Positions 21,815 through 33,848 are shown, numbered from the stretch's first letter. The stretch is DNA of 64,000 nucleotides from Scleromitrula shiraiana (GCA_028455995.1 JABELC010000002.1:2480001-2544000); one strand, 5' to 3'. Notes: a model not told the origin generated them from the letters alone. Translations and numbers: made by a program.

Positions 21815-22975
21815 ATGCATCTTGCTTCGATTATTGCTCTCGGTTCCCCCTTGCTTTTCAATCTTGCAAGTGCTTCTCTTTATGGGGAAAGTAATCTTAA
21901 TCATACATGTGAATTGAGTAAGTAACTCAATCCTCAACCATTAATCTTCCAAGTCCATCAACACTAATACGTCTAAGCAACACCCTACTTGTCCTGTTCC
22001 AAAAATGCCTCCCCTAGCCTCACCGATTCCTGCTGTACAGAAACATATGGAGGATTAGTACTCAGCACTCAATTCTGGGATGTATACACAGGTTTTGAAT
22101 CTGAGGGTCAATTGCTTCCTCAGAATTCATGGACTTTACATGGGTTGTGGCCGGATTTCTGCAATGGCTCTTATACGCAGTATTGTGACTTGAGGTAGTT
22201 ATATCTGTTTTGGAGCTGTAAAGCATAGGGTTAATATGTCATTTAGTCGTCAATATGATCCGGCACCCTCTCCTAATACTACAACGGGTACGCCTAGTGG
22301 TATCCCGGTACCTCCTTACAAAGGTCCATCGGTAGCCACTTTCATCGAGGCGGCTGGAAAATTTGACCTTCTAGCTTACATGAATAAGTAATTACTTTCC
22401 TTTTCTCAATGCCAATGTCATTCAATTTCTCTAGAAATGAAACTAACATTCGAATCAGATTCTGGATCTCCCAAGGCTCTCCAAATTGGCATCTCTGGGG
22501 TCACGAGTTCTCCAAACATGCCACATGTTTCTCTACATTCGACACCCCATGCTACGGTCCCCAATACAATGCTACTCCCTACACCGACCTAGTATCCTTC
22601 TACACCACCGCCCTATCCTATTTCTCCACCCTCCCCACACACGACTATCTCTCAGCCCACAAAATCGTACCCTCAAACAGCACCACCTACTCGCTCTCGC
22701 AACTGCAACATGCTCTTAAGTCTGGTTTTGGCGCATTGCCGTATATAGGATGTTCGGGCCCGAGATACAATACCACGGAAGAAGGAAAGGGTAGTCTGGA
22801 TAATGGATATACGTATGTTAGTGAGGTTTGGTATTATTTTCATGTGTTGGGGAGAGTGCAGGATGGAAGAAAGGTTCCGGTTAAGGCGGATATTAATGGG
22901 GGGAGTGTTAGTAGTTGTGCGACTAGTAAGGGGGCTTTGAAATATTTTGAGAGGGCGGAGGGGAGTGAGAGGTAA
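21815..22975 (+). CDS. secreted ribonuclease T2
   Basis: RNase T2-family endoribonuclease that cleaves RNA via 2',3'-cyclic phosphates, acting outside the cell or in vacuoles. Four exons: 21815-21917, 21978-22194, 22247-22387 and 22435-22975; 333 residues. The first about 20 residues form a signal peptide (MHLASIIALGSPLLFNLASA). Catalytic segment CAS1 is SWTLHGLWPDFC and CAS2 is HLWGHEFSKHATC, with all expected His/Glu/Lys residues. Many Cys residues for disulphides and several N-glycosylation sequons are visible. The first intron uses an AAG acceptor with a CTAAT branch site just upstream, and the frame supports this choice. A C-terminal extension after the catalytic core resembles the fungal RNase T2-like group. 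Confidence 0.92.
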
Positions 22976-23393
22976 AAGGATGTTGAGTCTTTTTCCTGAT
23001 TTGGTTCGAATTCTGTGTGTGGTATATCCCGTGAACACATCACAGGGGCTTGAACAAGCAGATTCGAGATGGATAATTACAGATATTGTACATAACTTGT
23101 AGCATAACGCACACTTAGATCCAAATAATCTACTAGCTTCGACTGCATTTGATTTCTGTTTGCATATCAAAATTGCTCATGATGTTCTACGACACAATTG
23201 TTCATATTCTCTTGGAAGATATATAGTGTAGTAAGCATTCCCCTCTAATTAATCAACCATTTACAATTTCTATATATTATATTTCGCTTTATCAACAAAT
23301 AATATGGTACAACAAACAACTGAGTGGTATCACAAAAAAGCTCCCAAAATTACATCCGCCCAACAACTCCACCAACTGAAACCCCTTAATAAC
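22976..23393. other. convergent 3' intergenic region
   Basis: About 420 bp between the RNase T2 and monooxygenase stop codons; no feature seen. Confidence 0.5.
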
Positions 23394-24686
23394 CTATTCC
23401 TCCCTCGGAGGCCCATGACTCTCCATAAACTCCACAAACCCCCTCGGCGCATCCCCCTCAAAAAACATCCCCAAATTCCTCCACGACTCCTCCGCAAACT
23501 CCCTCGTCCTCTCAAACATCCCCATCTCATACCTCCTAACCGCCTCCCCCACATCCCCATCTTCCCCTTTCCCCAATTCCTCAATAATCCCCTTCCCCAA
23601 CTCCAACGCATCCAACATAGCCTGATTAACCCCCTCTCCCGCAAACGGCGTCATCAGATGTGCCGCATCTCCCACTAACGTCGCGTTGCCATTGCATTTC
23701 CACTTGTGACCTCGTGGTAACATATACAGCGGAGATATTTTGACGAGTTCATCCTCGCTTACTTCATCCAGACCCCTCTCCACCAAATCCCTTAAATTTT
23801 CCCCCCAATCCGCCAAAATCCCCTCATCGCCCACTAATCTCCTCCTTAACTCCTGCTTCCCTACTCCCAAATCCTCTTCTCTCTTTTCTAATAACAATTT
23901 CCCAACCACAATCTCCTCCTTAACCATAACATAAACCCTCACACTCTCCCCAGCCCCCCTCTGTCCCAAAACAGCAACGTCACCCCCCAACGCCGAAAAA
24001 CTCCCCTTCCCAACCATCTTATCCAATACCGGATATCTTGCCCCAAGATCCAGTATCGTAAGCGTGATGCAATGAACCCCGCTTGAGAAGGGCGTGATAC
24101 TCGTTAGCAACGGACGCACTTTAGACCATGCCCCATCGGCTCCTATTACCATGTCGCAATTTTCTTCTACTACATGATTTTCCACTTTCTCTTTATTTTC
24201 ATCCCCAAGGGGTATCTCGCTTTGATATGGACGGGAGAATTTAAGCGTCCATTTTGACGAAGAAAAAGAACATGGTGATATCGAGTACAACTTCCACCCC
24301 CACTCCACACTTGCGTCTCCCCCAGGTAAACTCCCCACCAACAACCGCATCAACGCACTCCTCTGCACCTCGGGTCTCGCGCCCTCCCCGCCATCATCCT
24401 CATACCGCACCGTCCCATGCCTATCGCAAATAACCATGTCCTGCGAGCAGTCGCTCGGGAGACTATGGAACTTTTGCAGCAGGCCTAGCGCGGAGAGTGC
24501 GAGGAGTCCCGATTCGGGGTGGAGATCGAGAGTGCCGGATGGGGGGCTTAGAGTGGACGGTGGGGGTGGGCGACGCAGGTCGTAGATGGAGTGGGGGATG
24601 TGGGATTGGTGGAGGAGGGAGGAGAGGACGAGGCCGCTGGGGCCGGCGCCGATTATGGTTATGCGGGGTGGTGGTTTTGAGGGCAT
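23394..24686 (-). CDS. FAD-dependent aromatic-ring-type monooxygenase
   Basis: Group A flavoprotein monooxygenase (PHBH/salicylate-hydroxylase-like) using FAD and NAD(P)H to hydroxylate small substrates. Single exon, 430 residues. It has the dinucleotide-binding motif ITIIGAGPSGL at about 9-19, the DG motif region (MVIGADGAWSKVRP) at about 180, and the GD motif LVGDAAHLMTPFAGEGVNQA at about 340. Length and motif order are complete. The substrate cannot be inferred. Codon use is C-rich on the sense strand at the C-terminal end. A T10A12 run immediately abuts the start codon. No obvious biosynthetic partners are adjacent, although an SDR and a CoA transferase lie 3-6 kb away. Confidence 0.88.
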   Translation of the reverse strand: MPSKPPPRITIIGAGPSGLVLSSLLHQSHIPHSIYDLRRPPPPSTLSPPSGTLDLHPESGLLALSALGLLQKFHSLPSDCSQDMVICDRHGTVRYEDDGGEGARPEVQRSALMRLLVGSLPGGDASVEWGWKLYSISPCSFSSSKWTLKFSRPYQSEIPLGDENKEKVENHVVEENCDMVIGADGAWSKVRPLLTSITPFSSGVHCITLTILDLGARYPVLDKMVGKGSFSALGGDVAVLGQRGAGESVRVYVMVKEEIVVGKLLLEKREEDLGVGKQELRRRLVGDEGILADWGENLRDLVERGLDEVSEDELVKISPLYMLPRGHKWKCNGNATLVGDAAHLMTPFAGEGVNQAMLDALELGKGIIEELGKGEDGDVGEAVRRYEMGMFERTREFAEESWRNLGMFFEGDAPRGFVEFMESHGPPREE

Positions 24687-25310
24687 GTTTTTTTTTTAAA
24701 AAAAAAAAATTGATTTTTGGGGTTGAGATCTTTGAGATTTTTGTTTTTCTAGTAGATATATAGATAACTGGAAGTATTTGGGAACTTTATTTGACGTTAG
24801 AAGGTTTGTAGGTTGTTGTACTTGGGTCTTATATAGTGATGTTCGGGGACTAAGTAGAGTCCGAATTTCAATTCCGGAAAATATCTCGAACCCGAGATAA
24901 TAATGCGAACAGTGGTTGATGTTAGAAATCTTATGTTGAGCCATATAATTGTGTATATGATGACATCACTTATTGCTGTTATTTGAGGTTATAGCGATTT
25001 CAATTTTATAGTGTAGAAATAGACGAATCTCAATAGAGATTTAAGAAATGTTGCTTAGCCATTATGCAATCTAATCCGTATCTGCTCTACGTAGAAAACT
25101 GATCTTAATTCATCTTCTCACTCGTCTGATTGGAATCCCGGGATGCCTATGAGCAATTGGTCTTCCAGGTCCCATTGCCACGTTTCCTACTAAAGCTATA
25201 CCTTTCTCTGGAGTTGAATCTACCCGTGCAGTGTGCCTCCTGTATATGTTTTTTGTAGCCCATAATTTTGTCATTAGTAGGAACGAACCCAATCCCTTTG
25301 CCAGTGACTT
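24687..25310. other. intergenic, monooxygenase 5' / CorA 3'
   Basis: It begins with a T10A12 run (24688-24709) adjoining the monooxygenase start codon. Otherwise AT-rich. Positions 25110-25310 could contain an extra 3' exon of the CorA-like gene, discussed there. Confidence 0.45.
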
Positions 25311-27084
25311 CTATCCCCATACCAAAAGTAGAGAAACAATGGTTATTGGTACAGCGACGGCAAAGTATACCCATAAATCGATGTTTACTTCGGTGCTCAA
25401 TTGTGGCACATTCATGCCAAAAATACCGGCAACAAATGACAATGGAATATAAATGGTTGCGAGATCTGTTAAAGCTCTAATTCATATTAGAATTTGATGA
25501 TTTAGATAACAATTCGGAGGACGAAAATACTTACTTCACATCATTAGCTTGCTGTATAGCTTTGCGGCTCTCCTCAACAGCAATGATCGCAGTAATTATG
25601 GGTATACTTGCACTATTCTGCTCAATCAGTGCTTTAACCTTGCCTACAAGAAACTCGTAGTCTAGCAGCAGCTCATCAGAGTCTTGAGCAATGGACTTTC
25701 TCTTATCTTTTAAGAAATCAAAGATTCGAATATTCATTTTGATCATTCCCAAAGTCTGCTTGAGGTATTCACCAAAGGACTCTTTTTCCAACAATCTTTT
25801 ATCAGTTACCCTGAGATATTGATAATTAATACCGGGTAGCATGTATTTTTCTTGGTCGCGAATGGCTATCTCCCATTGAGTGCTTACCAGATGTAAAATG
25901 ACCCTTATGATAAAGTATGGGTCTCTTAAGATACTTTCAAAACCATTGACCTCCAGCTCATGCTCCAGCCATGAAAGCCTGGATTTTGAAATAGATCTTC
26001 AGTCTCCACTTTGTATGGGATTCTTATCGCAGAGGATTAGAACTAGATACTAGGTAAGTTTTCATGGTATTGAATAAGATTGAATTCAGAGAGGGGTATA
26101 CATACTCGTCCAATTACCGTCAATAGTTGAAGATATCCATATGGTAACATGCTCCTCCGTAGTGATTAAGGCACCATGAGAAAATGTATTTCGTAAATTC
26201 CGTGCATCGGGGGCTGATAGATTGGGACGGGGAGTATATGCTCGGCGATATGGTATTACAACATGACAACGAGCGCGTTCAGCACTTGGAAGAACAAGCA
26301 TAACGTCGTCACTGGCACGTGCGAGATTATCACGAAAGACCTCAGTGCTGCAGCCAAACATCTTGCTGAGTGGCACTATGGAAGGAATTGAAACGTCTTC
26401 CAATATGTACAACCGTGGTTTTGCAACATCCACTGCCAAATGGCTCGAAAGAAAGCTCGTCTCTTCGAGTGTAGTGATTTCCAACTTCCCAGAGACTGAT
26501 GAGGCAGGATCAATGGCACATACATTGATAGGATAGCTAGGGATAGCGTTGGGTCCTACAAGTTCATCAGATGTTGTGGACACAGGAAACCTATCTTTCT
26601 TTAACATATTTTCGCGCTATGCACTGCGAGTATGATTGACTTACTTGGGATTATCTGCAGTGTTTATGGATACTTTAGGCACAGTGCTCAAGACATCAAA
26701 AGCATCTGATAAATCTCCGAACGGACCCCAGAGAAGCTCCTTCTCTTCCCTATTTAAGTAGTAGAAAGCATCAGAGCTGTAGTTTTGAGAGGTTTCAATT
26801 TTGTTCACTGTATCGTGGTGGGAGGCACTCTGTGCTTCTTGAAATGGTTTATTTTGATTTTGAATGGTCTCTGGAATGGCCGTCTCATAGAGCGTATCAT
26901 CTGGTTCGGTTTCCACAGCTGTTTCTGTCAAGTCGCGGCCACTTTCTTCATCTATCAAATCCATCAATTGGGCTGGAATACTTTTCCTACGCCCGGTCTT
27001 GCGGAATGGATTGTAAGAATCTCCGTACCATGTCTCTTGTCGCGCCGTGCGCTTAATTGCATGCATATTAAATCTTTTCGCCAT
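25311..27084 (-). CDS. CorA-type Mg2+/divalent cation transporter
   Basis: Membrane transporter of the CorA/Alr1/ZntB superfamily. I assemble four exons: 26645-27084, 26102-26590, 25535-25978 and 25311-25476, giving 512 residues. The long N-terminal cytosolic domain is followed by the conserved stretch ILRDPYFIIRVILHL, helical segments, and then two C-terminal membrane helices. The pore signature GMN is present in FVAGIFGMNVPQL; TM1 is around TIYIPLSFVAGIFGMN and TM2 around WVYFAVAVPITIVSLLLVW. Reading on, a stop follows TM2 directly. An alternative GT donor just before it, with an acceptor near 25230, would append a short basic tail instead. The exon 2/3 junction is the least certain, since a CAG or an AAG acceptor both keep frame. 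Family identity rests on GMN plus the TM layout. Confidence 0.83.
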
Positions 27085-27998
27085 TTTGAGTAGATATTTA
27101 ACTCATGTATATCACAAGCTCAGAAAGAAACAGGTTGCTATCTTGATGTTGCTAGTACAAACAAAAGTTTTCGATCGCATGGGCGATCTTCAAGGCAAGG
27201 CTGAACAATCCAATTTTAAACCCCAATCACTAACATCCTGACTTCATTGGCCGATCAATATTGAGCAAGCGCAGCAGGGGAGCGCCAATACGCTTCCCTT
27301 GACAGAAGCATTGCATCCGAATGTGCTTCCATCCTGAAGACTGCATGTGCACTAATAATAGACACATACACACCATATAGTAAATGCTCAAGTAGGCATG
27401 TGTATATTTGTTGCATAAAAATAGTGCAATACAAGATATAGATTTGTACAGATCACTGGATCAGACTAAGAAACTTGACGATATAGTGATCTCATAAGAG
27501 TCAATGGTGTTTGAATCCGAAATCTGGGTACTGATTCATTTCATATAAGAATTTGGGATGTTTTTTCGTTTTATTTTCTGGAACTTGTATGTCACTGACC
27601 TAGCGAGCGTACCGAGGTACATATTTCCATGGAGGTCTCAGTATTTTTACCCCATGAACAGTATTGATCAACCTCAATTTGTTGAAAGGAAAGTCATCTC
27701 AACCACAATAAGATAAAAACAAGTGGGTTAAGGTTAAGTATTGGTAACTACATCAACATATACATCTATATTCACAGCTACAACATCAGCAAGCTATACA
27801 AAACATTTCGAAGCCCTGCTATCTCCACGGACCGTTCTCTCTGACAAAACACAGGAGGAAGCGTTTCATCCTCTACACCAGACCAGAGCAACATGTGTTC
27901 TGAAATAAATATGTTATGCTACCAAGAGTTGATACTTCATCTTCAATTAATACATACTAATCAATATACCCAAGAAAAATTAATCTACAGACAAAAAC
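27085..27998. other. divergent intergenic region CorA-like / SDR
   Basis: About 910 bp containing both promoters; no repeat or ORF of interest was noticed. Confidence 0.45.
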
Positions 27999-29114
27999 AT
28001 GCCTAATCTATTCGGACACTTCAATCTGTAAGCCTCTGCCCTTCCATAATCACTTACTGAAATCTAACCTCACAACCTCATAGACCCGCCGACTTCCTCA
28101 CCCGCTTCCTAAAATCCCAATTCACCACTCTTCCTTACCCATCTACTTCATTCGAGGGCCAAACCATCTTGATAACTGGATCCAATACTGGACTTGGTTT
28201 CGAAGCCGCACGACATTTCGCACGTCTCCATGCATCCAAAATAATCCTTGGATGTCGATCCATAAGTAAAGGCAAAGCTGCTGCCGCTTCCATCATACAA
28301 ACTACTGGCTGTGATGCCTCTATAATTGAAGTATGGACGGTCGATCTCACAAGTTATGCAAGTGTGAAGGAGTTTTGCGGGCGTGTGCAGAAGTTAGAGA
28401 GATTAGATGTGATAGTGGAGAATGCGGGGATCGCAGTTCCAAAGTATGTGGAGTGCGAAGGAATGGAGAGTACGGTGACGGTGAATGTGCTGTCAACTTT
28501 CTTAATGGCATTGTTAGTTCTGCCGAAGTTGAGAGAGAGTGCGATCAAGTTCAATATTGTGCCAAGGTTGACAATTGTGGCTAGTGATGCACATGAGCAG
28601 GTATGTTGTGTAAAGAACGGATTGATAGATAATACTGATAGGAGGACTGTAGGCTTTGTTTAAAGAACAATCTGCGCCTACTATATTTGCGGCACTGAAG
28701 AATGCAAAATATCAACCTGATCGATACAATGTATCTAAACTTCTCGAGATACTCGTTATTCGGGAGCTGGCTCCTAAGATGTGGGGATCGGGAAAACCTC
28801 AAGTCATCCTCAACACGTTAACACCGGGATTCTGTCACTCGGAATTGATGCGACATGCATTGTTTCCGTTGAACGTCCTAGCATGGATTGGGAAATCTTT
28901 GGTAGCTCGGACGACAGAAGTAGGTAGTAGAACATTGTTAGCGGCAGCGTCAGCGGGCGATGAAAGTCACGGGCAGTACATGGTTGATTGCATGGTTAGT
29001 CAACCGAGTAAGTGGGTGAGAAGTGATAAGGGGAGGAATGTCCAAACGAAGGTTTACGAAGAAGTTATGGAGGCTTTAGAAGAAATCGAACCAGGGATTA
29101 CGAAGAATATTTAG
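27999..29114 (+). CDS. short-chain dehydrogenase/reductase
   Basis: Classical SDR oxidoreductase using NAD(P)(H); substrate unknown, general retinol-dehydrogenase/protochlorophyllide-reductase-like layout. Three exons: 27999-28027, 28084-28600 and 28653-29114; 335 residues. The first exon encodes only nine complete codons (MPNLFGHFN). The cofactor motif TGSNTGLG lies at about 48-55, followed by the NAG-type motif ENAGIA. The catalytic Ser is in VASDAH and the catalytic Tyr/Lys are in YNVSK. Length and motif order are complete. It precedes the AMACR-like gene by about 500 bp on the same strand; co-function is possible but not shown. Confidence 0.9.
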
Positions 29115-29617
29115 AACTGGCAATTAATGTAATAATTCTTGCCATTTCTAAATCTCGTATGGAAGATTTTACTGAACTGCTCACCTACTTTACCTAGTCT
29201 TTTATGTAGTAATTATATTATAACAACTTTTGGTCGCGAGTAGCCTATATTCAATTTAGAAAAATTAGACTGGTCAAACCAGAACTAGACCTAGAACTAG
29301 ACGTTGCCCTGACAACGAAGCCGACTTAGGTGCTTCTCCATCATCAATTGAGAGCTGGGTAACTAGCTACCAAGTACATAGTAATTAAATTTGGTCTTCT
29401 GTCTAGCTATCCATATAAAGACCAGATTTACGATCCCATAGCTATCTATATCAGCAGTTGTAAATTATAGGTAAATATTTATCCGACTCAGACCTCGGCT
29501 CATCCTGCGCATCTATAGTACATAAGAATTCCGACCACATTGAGATTGCGGTCAACGTTGTTATCCACTCGAACTTTAGACTAACCACCAGCATTAAATA
29601 ATCATATACTATCGAAT
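29115..29617. other. intergenic SDR / CoA transferase
   Basis: About 500 bp between tandem genes. It contains a short repeated AACTAGAC element near 29282-29302 and AT-rich sequence; no gene. Confidence 0.45.
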
Positions 29618-30900
29618 ATGACAGGCCCACCTCCATTAACAGGACTCCGGGTCCTTGAGTTTGCAGGACTTGCCCCAGGTATGTTAACTACCCCGCATTA
29701 CCCCAGATTCACAAGTTCACTCATTAACTAACTTCATCTATAGGCCCATTCGCAGGTCTTCTTCTCGCCGACAATGGTGCATCTGTTCTTCGCATCGACC
29801 GCGCGATCCCAAACATAACTCACTCCTCCACAAACCCCACGCCCACTCCGGATGTTCTTACCCGTCACAAATCCTCCATTGCAGTAGATTTGAAAGCATC
29901 CGAGGGAATCTCTTTCGTAAAGTCTCTCATTCCTCATTCCGATATAGTTATCGATCCATTTCGACCTGGAATATTAGAGAAACTAGGGCTCTCACCTAAT
30001 GTTCTCCTCGAGCTCAATCCTCGTATCATTGTCGCTCGCATGACGGGATTTCGCCGTGACGGGAAATATAAAGATATGGCGGGGCATGATATTAACTATA
30101 TAGCCGTGTCAGGGGCGCTGTCTTTGCTGGGACGAAAAGGCGAGAAACCGCTTCCACCAGCGAATATTCTTGGAGATTTCGCTGGCGGTGGTGCTACTTT
30201 ATTTCAAGGCATCTTACTTGCTCTACTCGCAAGAGAGAAAAGTGGAAAGGGGCAGGTGGTGGAGGCAAACATGGTGGATGGGAGTGCATATCTTGTGACG
30301 TTTCCTAGGTTATTGAGGAAGACACCTACGTGGGACAGGCCCAGGGGCGACAATTTATTGGATTCGGGATGTCCGTATTATGATACGTACGAGACGAAAG
30401 ATGGAAAACATATGGCAATTGGAGCACTGGAACCACAATTTTTCAAAGAGTTGATTCAAGGTTTGGGTTTGCAAGGAAAAAATCTTGAGAAGACGAGATA
30501 CGATAGGAACACTTGGCCCGCTATGAAGGAAACTTTTACTAGATTGTTCAAGCAAAACACGAGATCTGAGTGGGAAAAAGTATTTGATGGGACTGATGCT
30601 TGCTGTACACCTGTTCTTGACTTTGACGAACTTGAAAAAGATCTTAGTAGGGAAGGCGATCAAAGACCACCGGTGACACTTAGGGAGACGCCATCTCTTG
30701 CAGTTTCAAACACTTCTAGTGGTCAAGATCCATCACTCGGTCAGGGTCCTGGTGTCGAAGGTGGAAGCTACAATGCAACACCTCTTTATCCTGGCCAAGG
30801 CGGCGAAACAACACTCAACCAATGGCTTGGTTGGACAAGAGGCAAAGATTACGATATAGAAAATGGAGGACTGGTTGGGAAGAAGCGTTCCAAACTATGA
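29618..30900 (+). CDS. alpha-methylacyl-CoA racemase-like class III CoA transferase
   Basis: CoA-transferase family III (CaiB/AMACR) enzyme, predicted to epimerise 2-methylacyl-CoA esters during branched-chain fatty acid breakdown. Two exons: 29618-29678 and 29744-30900; 405 residues. The N-terminus has the family start LRVLEFAGLAPGPFAGLLLADNGA. The racemase His is in the AGHDINY segment and the catalytic Asp in LGDFAGGG, in the expected order. The extreme C-terminus is KKRSKL, a strong PTS1, so a peroxisomal location is expected. The first intron splits the Gly codon of APGPFAG. No truncation is apparent. Confidence 0.91.
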
Positions 30901-31251
30901 TTTGCTACTATTATTGATATGCATCTCAATCCATCTCATTACCTGCCATCTCGCCTTTCTAAAAACGCCCCCATACACAAGGTCTAAACTCCAAGAAAAC
31001 CACAAAGCTAGCGAATTTCAGTACTGTTGACCTAATTCAATCCGTATCCCTAACCGGGAGATTCGCATCTAAAGACAAGCATAACTCCATCCATTCCATC
31101 GCCAAAAAGTAAACGCCATGCAGCTCTCACACATAAGACTGGAGCAAGAACTAAGCAGAGAACTAAATAGGGATTGGGTCAGCTTATGGTTCTTTTACTA
31201 AGCATTTTTGTAGTTGGTGCAAACTCACTATTGAGATAAATAGCGATCAGA

Positions 31252-31497
31252 TCAAATCAGAAATCCATCATCCACCAGTTCGATGAGCATTGAAGGACTA
31301 GGGGGTGGGTTTGGGGGAGGAGAAGGTGGATCCTCTCTAGACATGTTCGTAGACGGGAAGGACTCAACCGTTGGATCTGGGTAACCCCGACGATGAGGTA
31401 CTCGAAGATATGGTGGCGCGATAGAAGATAAAGCTACCTTGCGTTGTTGCTGACGCGGAAAGTATTGAAATGCAAGATTTTCTTGAGCGACAGCCAT
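31252..31497 (-). CDS. hypothetical small protein (81 aa), weak
   Basis: ATG-initiated ORF with a favourable start context (purine at -3, G at +4) in an otherwise empty region. The product has basic N-terminal segments (RQQQRK, PHRR), a Pro/Ser-rich centre and a hydrophobic-acidic end (MLIELVDDGFLI). No signal peptide, membrane segment or family was recognised. It could be a chance ORF; I list it because the composition is not repeat-derived. Confidence 0.3.
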   Translation of the reverse strand: MAVAQENLAFQYFPRQQQRKVALSSIAPPYLRVPHRRGYPDPTVESFPSTNMSREDPPSPPPNPPPSPSMLIELVDDGFLI

Positions 31498-32818
31498 GTC
31501 TGAAATGTTTTTGAAAGAGAAAACAGGAACTGTATGTTATTAGAGACAGTGGAAGAAGGATGTGTCTCTTGGGTACCTCAAGTCTGAGATAAGATTATGG
31601 TTCTCAAAAATCTGGAAGGCGTTGGGTATCTAGAACAAGCCACTTCGGAGAATAAAAGCGATAGAAGCTGAAAATATCTACTTCTAGAAAACTCGCTCCT
31701 TCTTGTACTTTAAATACATAAGACTTCTATTTTCCCTAACTCTCACCCTCTCGCTCACTCTCTCCGACTCCGCAACTTTATTTCTTTGCCATCTTGAAGA
31801 TGTTCTATCACAATAGCTAAGAATCGATTCCAATCGGGAGACAAACCAGTTTCTACAGATCCCTTTCATCCTATCCGCCCGTTGTTTTTCGGCCTTTGCA
31901 CTACAGAAAACATTGCCAAGGAATTCGACTGGCCCAAGGAACAAATTGTAATACTCCCCCTTCCCGCTGGTGACCGGCGACCGACCGAAAGGCGCCTCAT
32001 TCATGGCGAGATACCGTGCAGATTTGCCTATTCTCAGTATTTGCTTGGCTTTTCCCCAACTACCGTATCCCGAGTATTGCATTACTTTTCCACAAAGAAG
32101 CTCGCCGAGAAAGCCTCGCTTCTTCTCACTCTCCTAAATTTCCCCCATTCTCATTTTCTCAGGGAATACTGAAAACTGTTAGTTGGGGGCCGACGTAAAA
32201 CGAATAACAGCGACGATATATTCAACGACTCATTATCCAAGCCATGAGCAAGCCCCGAGCGTCTCTCCCCCCTTTCCCCCATAGTAATAATGAAATGACA
32301 CATCATAAATCGGCAATCTCGATTCAATTCGCATACATAACTTGCCGGGAAAATGCATCCTGCAGACATACAATCATGCCATTATACCATACCAGTACGT
32401 CGCGCACCCAATCGAGAGAGACCAAAACAGGCGACGTACCACGTCCGCGATACGATAAAAAATCTACAGATACTACAAATATACAGTCACAGTAACGGAC
32501 AGACAGATAAACGAAACGACACAGATACGATACGATACGAAACGCAACAAACAACGAGGTGAGGTGTAATCTCAGGGGTGAAACGTGGGTAGCCGGCACC
32601 AACAACACGGTACGTACTATACTGTACGAGAAAGGCGGCACGGGGAAGATATGGGGAAGGTGGAGAATGAGGGCACAGGCAGAGATGGACTGGATTGTTT
32701 GGTGGGGAGATGGAGGTACGGGGATAGAGAGCCTTAAACCAGGACAGTGTATTGTTGGTTACATACATATACATACATGATGTATGCGAGTAATTTGCAT
32801 ATTTATAGATTTATTTCG

Positions 32819-32924
32819 ATTCGTTCGTTTGTTCGTTCGTTCGTTCGTTCATTCATTCGTTTCGTGCCACGTAACATCCATACATACATCTATCCATCTA
32901 TCCATCAATCCATCTATCTATCTA
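32819..32924. repeat. TTCG and CATCTATC tetranucleotide repeats
   Basis: A TTCG/TTCA run at 32819-32864 is followed by CATC/TATC units at 32877-32924. Confidence 0.8.
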
Positions 32925-33345
32925 GCTTCAACGTTTTTCCACATTTCAAATATCTAGCCTCTTACAACTCTACAAGAAGCGGTGTCAGTCAGGTAGGAGA
33001 AAACATACCCTTTCCTGGAGTAGAGTAGGAAAGATGAAGCTATCTATCATGTCTGTCATGCAGCAAGTATCGATCCTGTGTACAGTACCCCAATACAATG
33101 AGATGGGTTGGCCGTACAAGATTTGCGGGTCGTCGGGTGTAACAACACACGTATTCATGAATCGAAGTTTCGTTTCCGTCAAAGGAAGGTGACAGATAAA
33201 TAAAAAACATACGTGCCTACATACCTACCTACACAACTGACTGTGCTGCGTGTGTGTATGTGTATATGTGTGAGTTTAATAAGTCGAACGAAACGAAACG
33301 AAACGCCTCATCTCACAAATTGTAGGGTCAAGTCAACATTGTTTT

Positions 33346-33387
33346 TGTGTATGTGTATGTGTGTATGTTTGTGTGTGTGAGAGTGAG
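33346..33387. repeat. TGTG/TATG microsatellite
   Basis: GT-rich run downstream of the Vps1 gene; a shorter similar run lies near 33250-33272. Confidence 0.75.
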
Positions 33388-33848
33388 ATACTGTACGTAG
33401 TTCTGAGGCTGCCATTAATATTCTCCTTCCTTTGCAATATCTAGATAATGTCTTTGAGCAAGCATGTAGGTATTTATCATCATCGAGTTCGGAACATGAA
33501 GAAAATACCACAAAAATAAAAAAAATAAGTTACAATTCTTCGCTGTCAAAAACATGATAAAAAAATAAGTAAAACAAGCCATTCGCCTTGTGCTTCCCAA
33601 CCAAAATCGGCTCCAACTTCCTTTGCTTCTGTCAGTCATTTCATCTTCATCCACCACCGTCGTGTATTTCACGCCATTATACTTCAAAGGAAAGAAGAAG
33701 AGGTATCGTATCGAAGTGTAGTCGTGATATAGAGAGAGAAGGTTTAAAGTGATAATTGGCGGTGAGCATCTATAAACGTCCCTCCGGTTGCTCCACCTCG
33801 GGGGGTCTTGTTCCGGAGGGTGCTTGCGTTCAATCTCCGGCCAGGGAC

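Larger units (their letters stand above)
30901..33848. other. 2.9-kb gene-poor region
   Basis: Lies between the 3' ends of the CoA transferase and Vps1 genes. It contains one weak 81-codon ORF on the minus strand (31252-31497, listed separately), TTCG/TTCA repeats at 32819-32864, CATCTATC repeats at 32877-32924, GAAAC repeats at 33289-33305 and a TGTG/TATG run at 33346-33387. Other open frames are low complexity or repeat-derived. It is long for a convergent spacer, so a non-coding transcript is possible. Confidence 0.5.

Noticed and set aside
22995..23020. Possible tRNA B-box (GGTTCGAATTC)
   Set aside because: No T-stem pairing, A-box or cloverleaf could be formed around it.
22673..23170. 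165-codon ORF antisense to RNase T2
   Set aside because: Overlaps the catalytic exon of a clear RNase T2 gene; shadow frame.
31684..32082. 132-codon minus-strand ORF in the 2.9-kb gap
   Set aside because: Charged low-complexity end (SERVSERVRVRE) and no conserved look; not supported.
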